Made by a program: the position numbers and the translations under genes. The notes under the pieces were generated by a model. It made no database searches. It had not been told where the DNA came from and saw nothing but the letters and a program-made list of their open reading frames with translations. This document shows positions 25,500-38,182 of a stretch of 64,000 nucleotides of DNA, in pieces (within the stretch, counting starts at the first letter, position 1; the number at the start of each line of letters is the position of its first letter). Origin of the DNA: Chiridota heheva. Lineage: Eukaryota; Echinodermata; Holothuroidea; Apodida; Chiridotidae. The stretch covers positions 3,859,858 to 3,923,857 of the forward strand of contig JAIGNY010004520.1 in the NCBI GenBank assembly GCA_020152595.1, given 5' to 3'.

Positions 25500-26640
25500 C
25501 TAAAGTAGTGGTTCTGGATGAGAACAGAACCAACATTGTTTACTCCATTAGGGAGCGTTTTGTATTATTCTTGGAGTGCCCTCCAAGTACAAAGACTCTC
25601 GAGGTCAGTAGAGTATTGGCTAATTATAAACCAAACCCAGGTATAAAGAGTATCTCATGTATTAAACATGGCACATTTAAGTTATATCTAAACTCACCCG
25701 CTGACTTAAACAGACTCCTCACAAGGTGGGATAAGAGCGAATTTGGTAAGTCTACCCTCTCGTATCCCAGAGCTAATACATCTAAATCAATCTCACTAGT
25801 AGTTAAAAACGTGCCCCTTGACTTTGAGGATAAAGACTTCCTTAACGAAATTAAGAAATCTGAAAGTTCGGTTACCGGAGCCAAACGTATTATTTCTCGT
25901 AACACTGGCAATGCCACAACTCTTATCCGCATTTGGTTGTCGGACTCTTCTAGAACAGAACATCTAATTTCAAATGGTATTTTTGTTCAATTATTGCATT
26001 TCAATGTTGTTCAATCTAATGATTTCGTGAGAGTCACTCGCTGCTTTAAATGTCAAGGCTTTGGCCATCAGGCTAGCAACTGTGTCGCTGACACAAAGTG
26101 TAATATTTGTGCGGTAATCATTCTTTTAAAGATTGCCCATCAACTATAAATAAAAATGCACCAACTGCGTGCGCGAACATCCAGCATCAGATAAAACTTG
26201 CCCAGTATTTCTAGAAGAGTTCGACAAGGCCCGCTCTAAGGCCAAATCTAAAACTGAACCTAAACACGTAAGCGATCCTATCATGTCTTATGCTAAGGCT
26301 GTATCTCAAGAAATTAAAGTTAATACCGAAAAAATCATAAAGAAATTATGGATCAGTCTAATAAAATTCAAACAGAAGTAGAAAATAACCTCACTCCTCT
26401 CATTTCAAGTATTTTATCCAAAGTTATAAAAGAACTGGTGGAGAAAGTTTTTATATTTATTGCCGATCTTATGGATAAGTTTCGTTCAACTGTTGGCTTG
26501 TCCCAAACTCCCACTTCAACTATTTCAAATCTCTGTGTTCAGGTGGCCTCAGAACATCTTAAAGGTATTATTTCGAGCGACTTTCTTAAATCCTTCTCCA
26601 TCGGTGACGGAGATTTGTATCTAGATTCAGTGTTCTAGTG
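25500..26640 (+). pseudogene. Jockey-like LINE ORF1 (zinc-knuckle gag-like)
   Basis: The frame starts within or just after the microsatellite. An N-terminal segment leads to an RNA-recognition-like stretch ([16 protein letters not shown]), then [15 protein letters not shown] and CNICA, a CCHC knuckle pair. The frame breaks right after the second knuckle (about 26,110) and continues in fragments to 26,640. No upstream start is clear, since the open frame runs back through the TA repeat. The role would be binding element RNA. Confidence 0.75.
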
Positions 26641-26714
26641 CTTTCGTTTTTGTTGTGGGTTGCTTGGAGCATCATTTGCATTATTTTTCACATACCTACA
26701 CTTTTCTGTACGCT

Positions 26715-29455
26715 ATGAAAATAAGCCATTTTAATTGTAAATCCATCACAAATAAATCAGACGAAATTATTGACTTCCTTTTATCTAATAACATTTCCGT
26801 TGCAGGTTTTAATGAGACTAGACTTAAATCCTCTCATAACTTTTATATTCCAGGTTATAATTTGATTACAACTGTAAACCCCAATGGTTATTGGGGTTCT
26901 GCGATTGCAGTTGACAATAATTTATCATTTAAAATTATTGATAAGGTTTCTGATATTTTCGAACTTATCGCCATTTCACTTTCAACTCCCGATATTCCTG
27001 ATTTACTGGTAATCTGCTTATATCTACCCTGCTCTTACAAATCTTTCCCCACTAATCTGATAAACAGACTTATCGCAAAGTATAGTTCCTTTATTATTAT
27101 TGGCGATTTTAATGCTAAACACTCTCTTTGGTGGGATTCCTATGATTCCCCAAGGGCATCGATATTGTTGACTTTATACTAAATAACAACATTAAACTCA
27201 TTAATGATAAATCTCCTACTTTTTTCACGTTAACACAACGTAAACCCTGTATCCTCGATTTATGTTTACTTAGTAATAGTCTTTACTCTCACTTTGCGTT
27301 TTTTCAGGTTGGACCTGGTCTCGATAGTGACCATTTACCAATTACCTGTAGTCTCAATTGTAAAAACGTTGTTACAGTTTCGACCGACTACCCTGATTTT
27401 ACTCGAGCTAACTGGTTAGGTTTCTCTTCAGCTCTGGATTCGAGTATCGATAATTTAAGTTGTAAATCTTTCGATATTGGCACGCTTGACACTTTGGTTT
27501 CTTTCATTACTTCCTCAATTAACTCGGCCAGTTCCAAGTTCATCCCAACTAAGTCTTTCGTTGGCAATACTAGGAAGCATACCATTTTACCTCAGTATAT
27601 TATACATTTAATCAAGTTTCGTGAGGCGTTTACGTAGAAATTATAATAAAAATAAGTGCCCTTACTTAAACATAATATTAATGTAATTAGAGAAAAATTA
27701 GTACTGAAATTAAACTCTTCAAAAATCAGACTCTTTATAATAAATGTATTAAACTGGACCATAAATCTGACAGTCGTCATTTCTGGAAAAGCATTAACAA
27801 CCTTCTAAATAAATCTAAATCTAAAAATAACTCTACTCCTTTACATTATAATAACTCTACCTACTCTACTGATCTCGAGAGATGCAAGTGTTTTCGAATG
27901 TATTTTGACTCTGTCCTCTCCACGGGCCGCTCTGATAATTTCTTTGATGATCATCATTTTAATTATATTAACAATTTTGTCAGAAAAAAGAATTTTTCAA
28001 ACCTCTATTCAAAGTTTAAGTGCGAGAGAGGTGACAAACATTATTTACTTAATTCTGTTTCAGTTTTAGAATTGAAAAAGCTCTTAAAAATACTACACAG
28101 ACGGCCCCTGGGGGGGATGGAGTCACTTACCTTCATATTAAAAAGTGTTCTTTAAAATTTAAAGCTTTTCTTTGCCAACTTTACAGTATTTGTTTTAATT
28201 TTGGTATTTTTCCTATAAAGTGGAAATCTGGGCATGTCATCCTTATACCTAAGCCGGGAAAAGATCGCTCAGATCCGAAAAATTACAGACCTATTACTCT
28301 TTCTTCAGTACTCAGTAAACTTCTCGAGAGGGTCATCTGTTCTAGGCTTACCATCTATCTTAACGATATTAATTTCTTTAATAATTTTCAAGCTGGTTTC
28401 CGTTCAAAATTCAGTACCGCAGACCAGATAGCCAAGTTGTCTCATCATATTGCTTTAAACCTTTGTAAAAAACATTTTGTGTATACTGCCTTTTCGATGC
28501 GAAAAGGCTTTCGACAAATTATGGCATAATGGTCTTCTTTATAAGCTAAATAAGATCTCCCTCCCGGTAAAATTTATTCGCTTAATTGCAGACTTTTTAT
28601 TTAACAGGCAAATTCGTTTTAAAGTTAATAATGTTTTTCTGATCCTTTGCTCGTGAATAAGGGCACCCCTCAGGTAGCCCCTTAGTCCACTTCTGTTTTT
28701 AATTTTTGTAAACGACATTTCCTAACCCATCTTCTGATTACATTTATATTTCTCAATATGCTGACGACTTGGCTGTCTGGTCGTCGGCCATTAATATTCT
28801 TGCCGCAAGGGACGACTTGCAATACTATATTAACCTACTTCAATGCTGGTGCAGCAAGTGGAGATTATTCCTTAACCCGTCTAAATCACATTCTATTGTT
28901 TTCTCTACGCCGTCCTGTTTTAATCCCAATCTTAGTTTTTAATGATACCGTTATTCCAAATTATAATTCAGTCAAGTTCTTGGGTATCACGTTTGATACT
29001 AGATTTAATTTTAAACTGCATTTTGAAAGTTTGTTTAAGGAACTAAAAATTCGCACTTCCCAATTATATACTGTCTGTGGGACAGCTTATAATCCCAGAG
29101 CTCCATCGTCTTCAACCTTAATTTTGTATACTAGTCTTATTCGTTCACTCATTGAATACTCCTTTATTGTTTTCCCTCTACTCTCCAAAAGTAACGTTGT
29201 AAATTAGAGCAAATTCAAATTAATGCTCTAAAAAATTATTTTTCACATACCTCGTTGGGTTTCACCTGTTGCACTTATTGATCTTCACTCTCTTCCCAGC
29301 GTTCAATCACGGATTGATTCACTTCTTGTAAATTACTGCAAAAACCGTTTAGAAACTAATAATCACTTTATAAAAACCTGTATTCTTGATGAACAGTTGA
29401 TCCTCTCGCATCTCATTGAGCCTAGCGTTAAAGGCCCGTTCTCGGTGCCTCTTAT
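26715..29455 (+). pseudogene. Jockey-like LINE ORF2 (endonuclease-RT), frameshifted
   Basis: It starts at MKISHFNCKSITNK. Endonuclease motifs GFNETRLK, IIGDFNAKHSLWW and SDHLPIT lie at 26.7-27.35 kb, with a frameshift at about 27,160. RT motifs follow: LIPKPGKDRSDPKNYRPI (28.24 kb), a frameshifted FDAEKAFDKLW equivalent (28.5 kb), GTPQGSPLSPLLFLIFVND with a break (28.66 kb) and QYADDLAVW (28.76 kb). A thumb region with VKFLGITFDTRFNFK ends near 29.2 kb, and C-terminal remnants run to about 29,455. The YADD catalytic box is intact. Confidence 0.8.
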
Positions 29456-29837
29456 TTAGTTTCCCTTGGCCTAGCCTTGTCATTCTTCTTATATTTTTTA
29501 TTCTATCTGGTGTTACTCCTATGTTTCCACCCTGGGAATGGTTGGTATGGTGCTTATTTATAGTTACCATTTGTAGTTTTCCTGGGGTGGGGTGGCTCTG
29601 AAACGACTCCTTTTGTGTTCACGTTTACTTGTGTGTCCCCTGGCTGTTGTCAGGTTTTGTTTTATCGTGTGGCCTTTGGCTACCCTTTTCCGTGCTCCTT
29701 CCTCGCACATTTTTTTGCGCTTGTTTATTTTTTGTTAGACTTTGTAGCACGGCCTGCAGCTGTGGAACCCAGTCATTAAACTAAGTCAGTTTCGTCGTCA
29801 TACATACATACATACATACATATATATATATATATAC

Positions 29838-30809
29838 TTACACCAAAACTCCAAACTTCCCTGTGGGGGTGTACTTACGGCCCTTACGTGGGCGAAACGG
29901 GACTGCAGAAGACGTCAAACATAATGAGGCAAGCCACAGCAATTTTGTACACCATAAAAATAAATAGAAGATTTTCTATGTGATAAATATTTTAAACCCA
30001 AGAAAAAGCATGAAACATAAAAACTTAAAAACGCAGGGGTGACGTGGAAAATACGAACCACTGTTAACTTAGTGTCTGTGGAGATGAAAAGAAACAGTTA
30101 TTCTCCTGCAAGGGGGAGGCCAGGGAGACCTACCCATGGTCTCTCCAGCGCCCTGTAAATCAAGCTCATAAGTCAAAAACTTTGTTTTAACTATACAGCA
30201 AGCAAGAAAAATGAAGTCACAAAATTCAATGTAATATAAAAGAATAAATAGGCTCTCTTGTACTAGATGTAGCTCCTTGGAGCTGAAAAAAGCCAACTCC
30301 TTGCTTACCCTGTGGATACCACAACCTCCTGCGCATGCGCCAACATCGAAATGAGAAGTTGGCCTAATGCATAGGAGAACCTGCATTGAAGATATCCTAA
30401 CATGGTAATACAAAGCATAGTATAACACTAGCTTATCCTCGTGGTAGGGCGGGGCTTAGGGTGAAAAACACTCAAACCCAAGGTCCTCTAAACAGGCACA
30501 CAAGGTGCTTTAGGGACTAAAACGCCCGCCTTGAGAATGGGACTCTCTTAAACTAGCCACCTGCTTTGTACGGATGAAAGTAAAAATTTAAGCGTAAGTT
30601 TAATAGGAAAATCCTGCGAGTTGGATCGAAGACTTCGTGTCCTGTGGCTATCTTGTCTTACCTTAGAAAACTCCTAAAGGTAAACAGCAAAGGTGAAAGT
30701 GTATAAAAACCAGTGTGGTGAAGCTGCAGAAGAGAATTTTTAAAGAAAAATGGTGAAATTTTTTAGCAATGTTTCAGCGATGTTGTGATAACAACGCACT
30801 GAAAAGAAG
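29838..30809. other. Interior of the composite element, no gene recognised
   Basis: Right-hand residual part of the large insertion. It contains TTCTCTTCTGCAG and AAG|GTAAGAC splice-like signals on the minus strand (about 30,658-30,745), but the 62-nt span between them has no frame compatible with the TGN-like gene. Confidence 0.4.
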
Positions 30810-30949
30810 TGAGGGTTTATTAGAGGTATTATGGAGGTCAGGGCTGGGCTGGTAACTACATTTTGAAGGTCGGTCAGAGGTGCGTTAGAATCAGGTCATG
30901 GACCAGATTGCATATTTATAGCATGGAAGGGAAGGTATAACTTGAATAC

Positions 30950-32695
30950 AAATATTTTCATTGCTAAACAAATAGGCTTATTATTATGCACACACAATCT
31001 CCCACCCATTTCAATTGAACAGTACCAATGCCCTCTACAACTGAACCAAATAGCAAGCTATTATCTCAGGTTAAATATTTTGTATGCAAGTCTATTGTTA
31101 TGCAAATAATCTACTTAATATGCACACTACACCTCACCACTAAGTGTAGACAATGGTCTTCACATACATGATCATTTGTGTAAAACAAAATCCCCACTCC
31201 CACTTTAATTTAGGAGATATCATAGGTACAAATATTTTCATTATGCAAATAAACTAATTAGTATGTACACACAACCCCAAATCATGCTCATTTGAACAGT
31301 ACCCATGTCCTCTACCCCTGTAACAAGTTGCAAGTTATCATCTAAGCTTAAATATTTCATGCAAGTCTATTGTTATGTAAATAATCTAATCAATATGCAC
31401 ATTACACCTCACCATTGAGTGTAGATAATGGTATTCACATATAAGATCATATGTGTAAACAAAATCCCCACTCCCACTTTAATTTAAGACATATCATAGA
31501 TACAAATATTTTCATTGCTATGCAAATAAGCTAATTACTATGTACACACAACCCCCAAATCATGCTTATTTGAATAGTACCCATGTCCTCTACCCCTATG
31601 CCAAGTTATATGAATGTACATCATTCCTAAATTAGGTTATGCACTCATGAATGTTAAACATTTTGTATAAGTTTGTTGTTATGCAAATAACAAAATTAAT
31701 ATGCACACTTCACCTCAACATTAAGTGTAGACAATGCTCTTCACATATATGATCATTTTTGCAAACAAAATCCCCACATCCACATTAATTTAAGAGATAT
31801 CATAGATACAAATATTTTCATTGTTATGCAAATAAACTAATTAGTATGAACACACAACCCCTAATCATACACACTTGAACAGTACCCCTATGCTAAGTTA
31901 CATAAGTGTACACCATTCATAACTTAAGTTATGAAAACTTTAACCAAAACTTTGAGCTGACAAATATTTTCATAGTTATGCAAATAAGCTAATAAGTATG
32001 CACACACAACCCCGTAATAATGTTCATTTGAACAGTACCCATGTCCTCTACCCTTATGCCAAGTCAAATGAATGTACACCATTCATAAGTTATGAAAACT
32101 TGAACCAAAACTTTAACTTAAAAAATATTTTTATTGTTATGCAAATAAGTTAATTAGTATGCACGTACAACTCCCAATAATGCTCATTTAAACAGTACCC
32201 ATGTCCTCTACCCCTATGCCAAGTCACATGAATGTACACCATTCATAAGTTTTAAAAACTTTAACCAAAAAACTTTAACCAAAACTTTAACCTGACAAAT
32301 ATTTTCATTGTTATGCAAATAAGCTAATTAGTATGTACACACAAATCTCCAATCATGCTCATTTGATCAGTACCCATGTCCTCTACCCCTATGCCAAGTC
32401 ACATGAATGTACTGTACACCATTCATAACTTAAGTTATGCGCTCATGAATGTTAAACATTTTATACAAGTCTATTGTTATGCAAATAACATAATATGCAC
32501 ACTTCACCTCAACATTAAATGTAGACAATGCTCTTCACATATATGATGAAATTTGTGCAAATAAAATCCCCACATCCACTTTAATTTAAGAGATATTATA
32601 GACACAAAATATGTCGTTGTTTTGCAAATAAGCTAATTATTATGCACACACAACCCCTAATCATGCTCACTTAAACAGTACCCATATGTCAAGTT
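30950..32695. repeat. Tandem array, long (~275-308 bp) and short (~155-173 bp) units
   Basis: Unit starts at CAAATATTTTCATTG are near 30,951, 31,229, 31,502, 31,808, 31,962, 32,124, 32,297 and 32,605. The short units lack the half containing CACCTCAACATTAAGTGTAG. Nearly every unit carries the octamer ATGCAAAT, often twice. A remnant lies at 16,010-16,144 beyond the composite insertion. Confidence 0.85.
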
Positions 32696-33011
32696 AAAAA
32701 ATGTATAGTTCCTGTGGTTATAATCGCGAAATAAAATGTGGGAAGATTTCGCAGGAAAAATCTTTTTTGTATAGATTTCTTGAGTAAGCAACAGTTTATG
32801 TGGTAAATACCGCATGTGCTCTAACCCCTTCACACCCCATGTAATTTTCTGTCACAATGTTTCGTGGGGAAAAAATTTGACACCTTTATTTAGAACCGTA
32901 GGAACATTTATTATTAATTCCAACACTGTATGGAAGTAATCCAATCAAAGTAATGGCAAGAATAAAAGTCAATTTTTAAATGAAATACAAACTTGTTGAA
33001 TGGTAACTTAC

Positions 33012-33045
33012 CTCGTCAACTGCTGCACCCTTCCGGTTTCAGCTT
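33012..33045 (-). CDS. Possible 34-nt exon of the TGN38-like gene
   Basis: TTTTTGTAG|AAGCTG and GACGAG|GTAAGT are good splice sites. Entered in phase 1 from the exon at 40,286 it stays open (AETGRVQQLT) and leaves two bases. The next known exon at 12,966 needs phase 0, so either a further exon lies in the repeat-filled 20 kb between them or this is a pseudo-exon. Its composition is not acidic like its neighbours. Confidence 0.4.
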
Positions 33046-33059
33046 CTACAAAAACAAAT

Positions 33060-36000
33060 AATTCTCATTTCAAGAATAAAACAATTGATTGATATCATTA
33101 TTGAAATTGATCAATACCTCTATCATAATACATTAAACCGATAACTAATATTGATATCATGATCGACATTGACAGATGACTAATACTGATATCATGATCG
33201 ACATTGACAGATGACTGATATTAATATCATGATCGACATTAGAAATGACTGATATTGATATCATGATCGACATTGACAGATGACTAATATTGATATCATG
33301 ATCGACACTGAGAGATGGCTGATATTGATATCATGATCAACATTGACAGATGACTGATATTGATATCATGATTGACATTGACAGACTAATATTAATATCA
33401 TGATCGACATTGACAGATGACTAATATTGATATCATCACCGACACTAACAGATGACTGATATTGATATCATCACCGACACTAACAGATGACTGATATTGA
33501 TATATCATGATCGACAATGATAGATGACTGATATTAATATCATGATCAACATTCATTGATGACTGATATTGATATCATGGATTGACATTTGATAGATGGC
33601 TGATACTGATGATCGACACTAATAGGCTGATATTGATATAATGATCGACAGTGATAAATGGCCGATATCAATATCATGATGGAAATTGATAGATGGCTAA
33701 TTTTGATATCTTGATTGACATTGATAGATGACTGATATTAATACCATGATCAACATTGATAGGTGATTGTGATTGATATTGAGAGATATAACATGGTGAC
33801 AGATGACTGATATTGATATCATGATCAATGACAGATGAGATATTGTGATGACTGATATTGATATCATGAAGGTCAAATTGTGCCTGAGAGGTCAGATCAT
33901 TTTAGAGGTAGTAAGGAAAGAGACCAGGGGAAGAATGAGAGAAATTCAAGAACAAAAGCCAGAAAGCTGTGATCGAGAGAGGAGGTGCATGGGTAAAACT
34001 GATGGTTGTAGAGGGATGGCTGATATTATCTGGAGGATTTTTTAACATGGGATCGAACGTGTTGGATTTGACAGATGACTGATATTGATATCATGATCGA
34101 CGAAGAAAGGTTGTTGATTTGATCGGGATTGTGGGCTGGATAACATGGAGTTTGTTATCAATTTGACAGATGACGGTTTGATATTGATATCATGATCAGG
34201 GATGCCAACATGGCTGGGTATGACAGATGACTGATATTGATATCATGAGCCTTTGAGTCAGAGAAAATGGCAAAGTGACTAAGAGACGACTGATATTGAT
34301 ATCATGATCGACATTGACAGATGACTGATATTGATATCATGATCGACATTGACAGATGACTGATATTGATATCATGATCGACATTGACACATGATTGATA
34401 TTGATATCATGATCGACATTGACAGATGACTGATATTGATATCGTGATCGACATTGACGGATGACTGATATTGATATCATGATCGACATTGACAAATGAC
34501 TGATATTGATATCATGATCGACATTGACAGATGACTGATATTGATATCATGATCGACATTGACAGATGACTGATATTGATATCATAATCGACATTGACAG
34601 ATGACTAATATTGATATAATGATCAACATTGACAGATGACTGATATTGATATCATGATCGACATTGACAGACTAATATTAATATCATGATTGACATTGAC
34701 AGATGACTGATATTGATATCATCACTGACACTAACAGATGACTGATATTGATATCATCACCGACATTAACAGATGACTGATATTGATATCATCACTGACA
34801 CTAACAGATGACTGATATTGATATATCATGATCGACAATGATAGATGACTGATATTGATATCATGATCAACATTCATTGATGACCGATATTGATATCATG
34901 GATTGACATTTGATAGATGGCTGACACTGATGATCGACACTGATAGGCTGATATTGATATCATGATCGGCACTGATAAATGGCCAAAATTAATGTCATGA
35001 TGGACATTGATAGATGGCTGATATTGATATCTTGATTGACATTAATGGATGACTGATATGGATACCATGATCAACATTGATAGGTGATTGATATTGATAT
35101 AATAATCAACAATGACAGGTGACTGATATTGATATCATGATCGACACTGAGAGATGGCTGATATTGATATCATGATCGACATTGACAGATGATTGATATT
35201 GATATCATGATCAACATTGATAGATAACTGATATTGATATCAAGATCGACACTAAAAGATGACTGATATTGATATCATGATCGACATTGACAGATCACTG
35301 ATATTGATATCATGATCGACATTGACAGATGATTGATATTGATATCATGATCGACATTGACAGATGACTGACATTGATATCATGATTGACACTAGTAGAT
35401 GACTGATATTGATATCATGATCGACATTGATAGATGACTGATATTGATATCATGATCGACATTAATAGATGACTGATATTGATATCATGATCAACACTGA
35501 TGATGATTAACACTGATAGATGACTAATATGATCTGATATAGATGATATATATGATCAACACTGATGATTAACACTGATAGATGACTGATATTGATATTA
35601 TGATCGCTATGACAGGTGACTGATATTAATTTCATGATCAACATTAATAAATGACTGATATTGATATCATGATTGACATTAATAGATGACTGATATTGAT
35701 ATCATGATCAACACTGATAGATGACAGATATTGATATCATGATCGACATTGATAGATGACTAATATTGATATCATGATCGACATTAATAGATGACTGATA
35801 TTAATATCATGATCGACATTAATAGATGACTGATATTAATATCATGATCAAAATTAATAGGTGACTGATATTGATTTCATGATTGACATTAATAGATGAC
35901 TGATATTAATATAATAATAAACACTAATAGATGACTGATATTGATATCATGATCGACATTGATAGATGACTGATACTGATATCATGATCAACAATTTCTA

Positions 36001-36230
36001 ATATTAAAATCACGATCGACAATCTCTGATATTACTATCATGATCGACATTGATATAAGACTTTGATATCATATCTGACATTGATACCATGATCATTATT
36101 GATAAATGACTGATACTGATATCATGATTGATTTTAATTCCATCATTGATACCAAGATTAATATTACTTATGACTCATATCAATATCACCATTGATATTA
36201 ATATCCTTATTAATATTAATCATCTTTAGC
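33060..36230. repeat. 35-bp satellite array (~3.2 kb)
   Basis: The consensus is near GACTGATATTGATATCATGA followed by TCGACATTGACAGAT. The unit is internally self-complementary around TGATATCA and ATCATGAT. The period is 35 bp through the homogeneous core (34.3-35.9 kb), and units decay at both edges. I estimate 80-90 copies. A LINE-satellite mosaic interrupts it at 33,868-34,293. Confidence 0.95.
33868..34293 (-). mobile_element. I-type LINE slices interleaved with satellite units
   Basis: LINE pieces appear in the same order as in the copy at 50.5-51.3 kb: 50,506-50,637, about 50,680-50,700, about 50,725-50,743, 50,809-50,822, 50,934-51,006, 51,053-51,062, 51,142-51,165 and 51,274-51,311. 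Satellite units of roughly 10-35 bp stand where the intervening LINE sequence should be. The first piece (about 130 bp) matches the 50.5-kb copy without a visible difference. About 805 bp of LINE is compressed into 425 bp. Confidence 0.85.
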
Positions 36231-38182
36231 TAACCAAATCACTGATTTATGAACCTCTTGATAGTGGTGGATTGTACTACTGTATGTCGAAATTAAGAAG
36301 TGTCCTATTAAACATGTGTTTGTGCAAGCAGTTGGTGAAGAGGCAATTTCTGCAGTTAAAAGGTTATCACCCCTTAAATGCAGTGGTGGATTCCATGGTG
36401 GCCTGTAGTAGAGTGTGCACAATCCAGGTTTATAATATATTAACCCCTTGGCTGTTATCAAGGTTTGCAAGCACATGACTTGCAGGGGAGTACATTGTGT
36501 TAAGTACAAGTACTGTATATACTCAAGTACTATAAGTCTGGCAAAAGTTTATGATAGCCTGAAATCAGATCACTGCTGCTGTAACATTAATAGCAGTAGC
36601 AATATACACAAATAGCTAGCATATAAGGGTGATGCCAAACCATGAGTGGATACCCATGCTATCATTTGGATGAGTACAGTCCCAAATTATTCTGAATACT
36701 TCCTTACTGTACATCCAGGACCGTGGAGAACCAGGACAGGCCCAGGGACAATTATTTTGCCGGGCCCCCCTTTTTGGCAGTTTTGACAAAGCTGATTATA
36801 AGTGATACGGTACCATGATTTCTGTGAAATGGGGACAGATTTTAATATTTAGTGCACAATAAAAAAAAAACATAAAAAATTCATATTTTCCCTAGTCCCA
36901 AAATGGCCCAGACCCCAGGGCTGCAGCCCCTACCCCCGTTCCTTCTCTCAACGACCTCTCTTAATATGTTGTTTGGTTTTTGTGTAATTCTATTTGAAAG
37001 AGCATACATACTTTTTTTAGAGCCAATTTGGTACAAAAATCAGGTTGATTTCATATTCCGTTCAGGAGATATGGATTTTTAAAGATTTCCCAATTGCATT
37101 TTAAAGTTTCTGTACAGTATGATGAATTTGTGATTGATGTCATAGAGGCAATTCCATCGCAAATGTTTATGTATTTCTTTGAACGTTTGTTGTTTCTGTA
37201 TGATTTGAACAAATTTTCAAAAGTTATTGAAGTAGGGTATATTTGGCAATGTATATAAATACCTAAGTTTCATCAATTTATTTTTCTAGCAGGTTTCACT
37301 AATAAAAAGGATGATAGATTTTAATAAAATACATCAACTTTGTGGGAGAATGTGTTGCTGTGCTGTCATACTAAGCCTTCTCCTATTCGTTTTTTTTTTT
37401 TCTTTTGTGAACCTTAAAATTTAAATATCTCCTGGTAGGAATAACATATCAACATGATTTTTGTACTAAATTGTTTCTAAGTTTTTTCTTATGAAAGGCT
37501 GTGAAAAAAACATGGGAATATTCCTTTAATAGTGTAAAAAATACTGTATGTTATCATTATTATTGCACTCATTAATACAGCGCCTCTCCTGTGGATCCAG
37601 GCGCTTTACAATAAAATTGATAATACATAAAAAAATAAGCTCTTAATATACAACATCAAAAAGTAAATAAAATGCATGAATGAATTGCATTTTTGTCTGA
37701 ATACCAAAAATGGCAGAATTTGGTGTTTTTCTTTCTTCACTACACCCTCCCCACCCCCTAATGCCCAAGGTAGAAAAGGTTGATCAATTCCACTGTCGTC
37801 GCTCCCTCAGAGAATACCCACCCACCATCAATGCTGAAAATAGGCAATCATTACATGTACAGTATGTATGCAGGGGGTGGGTGCTAAGTTACATTTGGTA
37901 AGGCAAAATCGTGCTAAGATACAAAACATCACCAAATAAAATATATAACTTTTGAAACGAATGGGGGGTGGGGCTCCCCCATATCCCACCTACTAGTACG
38001 CCTACAATCTAAATCATAATATGGCCAGTCCAACCTGCTACACAGGTAAGCTATCCCTATCACTTCCATCCTATGGCGGGATTTCATCACGTGACTCTAA
38101 TTCAACTAATTCAATATAGCCTAAAACAGAAAATTGGGAACACTTGAGGCAACTTCCATACATATTTTTTATCCAAGCTGCT
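36231..38182. other. Intron sequence, no gene recognised
   Basis: AT-rich. The segment near 37,575-37,615 (ATACAGCGCCTCTCCTGTGG ... GCGCTTTACAATAA) resembles an interspersed repeat end seen in many marine invertebrate genomes. This is recollection, not a comparison. Confidence 0.35.

Larger units (their letters stand above)
25485..29836 (+). mobile_element. Jockey-like non-LTR retrotransposon, degraded
   Basis: Plus-strand element with a gag-like ORF1 (zinc knuckle) and ORF2 with endonuclease and reverse transcriptase. I see no RNase H. The 3' end is a CATA/TA microsatellite at about 29,800-29,836. It is nested in the composite element in the opposite sense to the I-type LINE. Several frameshifts and one short deletion make it inactive. 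The domain set and motif wording fit the Jockey group, but CR1-type elements share much of this. Confidence 0.8.
16418..30946. mobile_element. Composite inverted-repeat insertion (~14.5 kb) with nested LINEs
   Basis: The left end TTCAAGTTATACCTTACCTT and the right end, complement of TTCAAGTTATACCTTCCCTT, are inverted and continue through CCATGCTATAAATATGCAAT. TAC flanks both sides (16,415-16,417 and 30,947-30,949). The sequence outside each end is the same tandem-array unit, in which TAC precedes AAATATTTTC. After removing the LINE at 17.3-22.5 kb and the LINE at 25.5-29.8 kb, about 4.6-5 kb remain (16.4-17.3, 22.5-25.5 and 29.8-30.9 kb) with no recognisable transposase. A 3-bp duplication is known for several cut-and-paste superfamilies. 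I cannot assign one. Confidence 0.55.

Noticed and set aside
30658-30745. Exon between TTCTGCAG and AAG|GTAAGAC on the minus strand
   Set aside because: The 62-nt stretch hits a stop in the frame required by the neighbouring exons and is not acidic.
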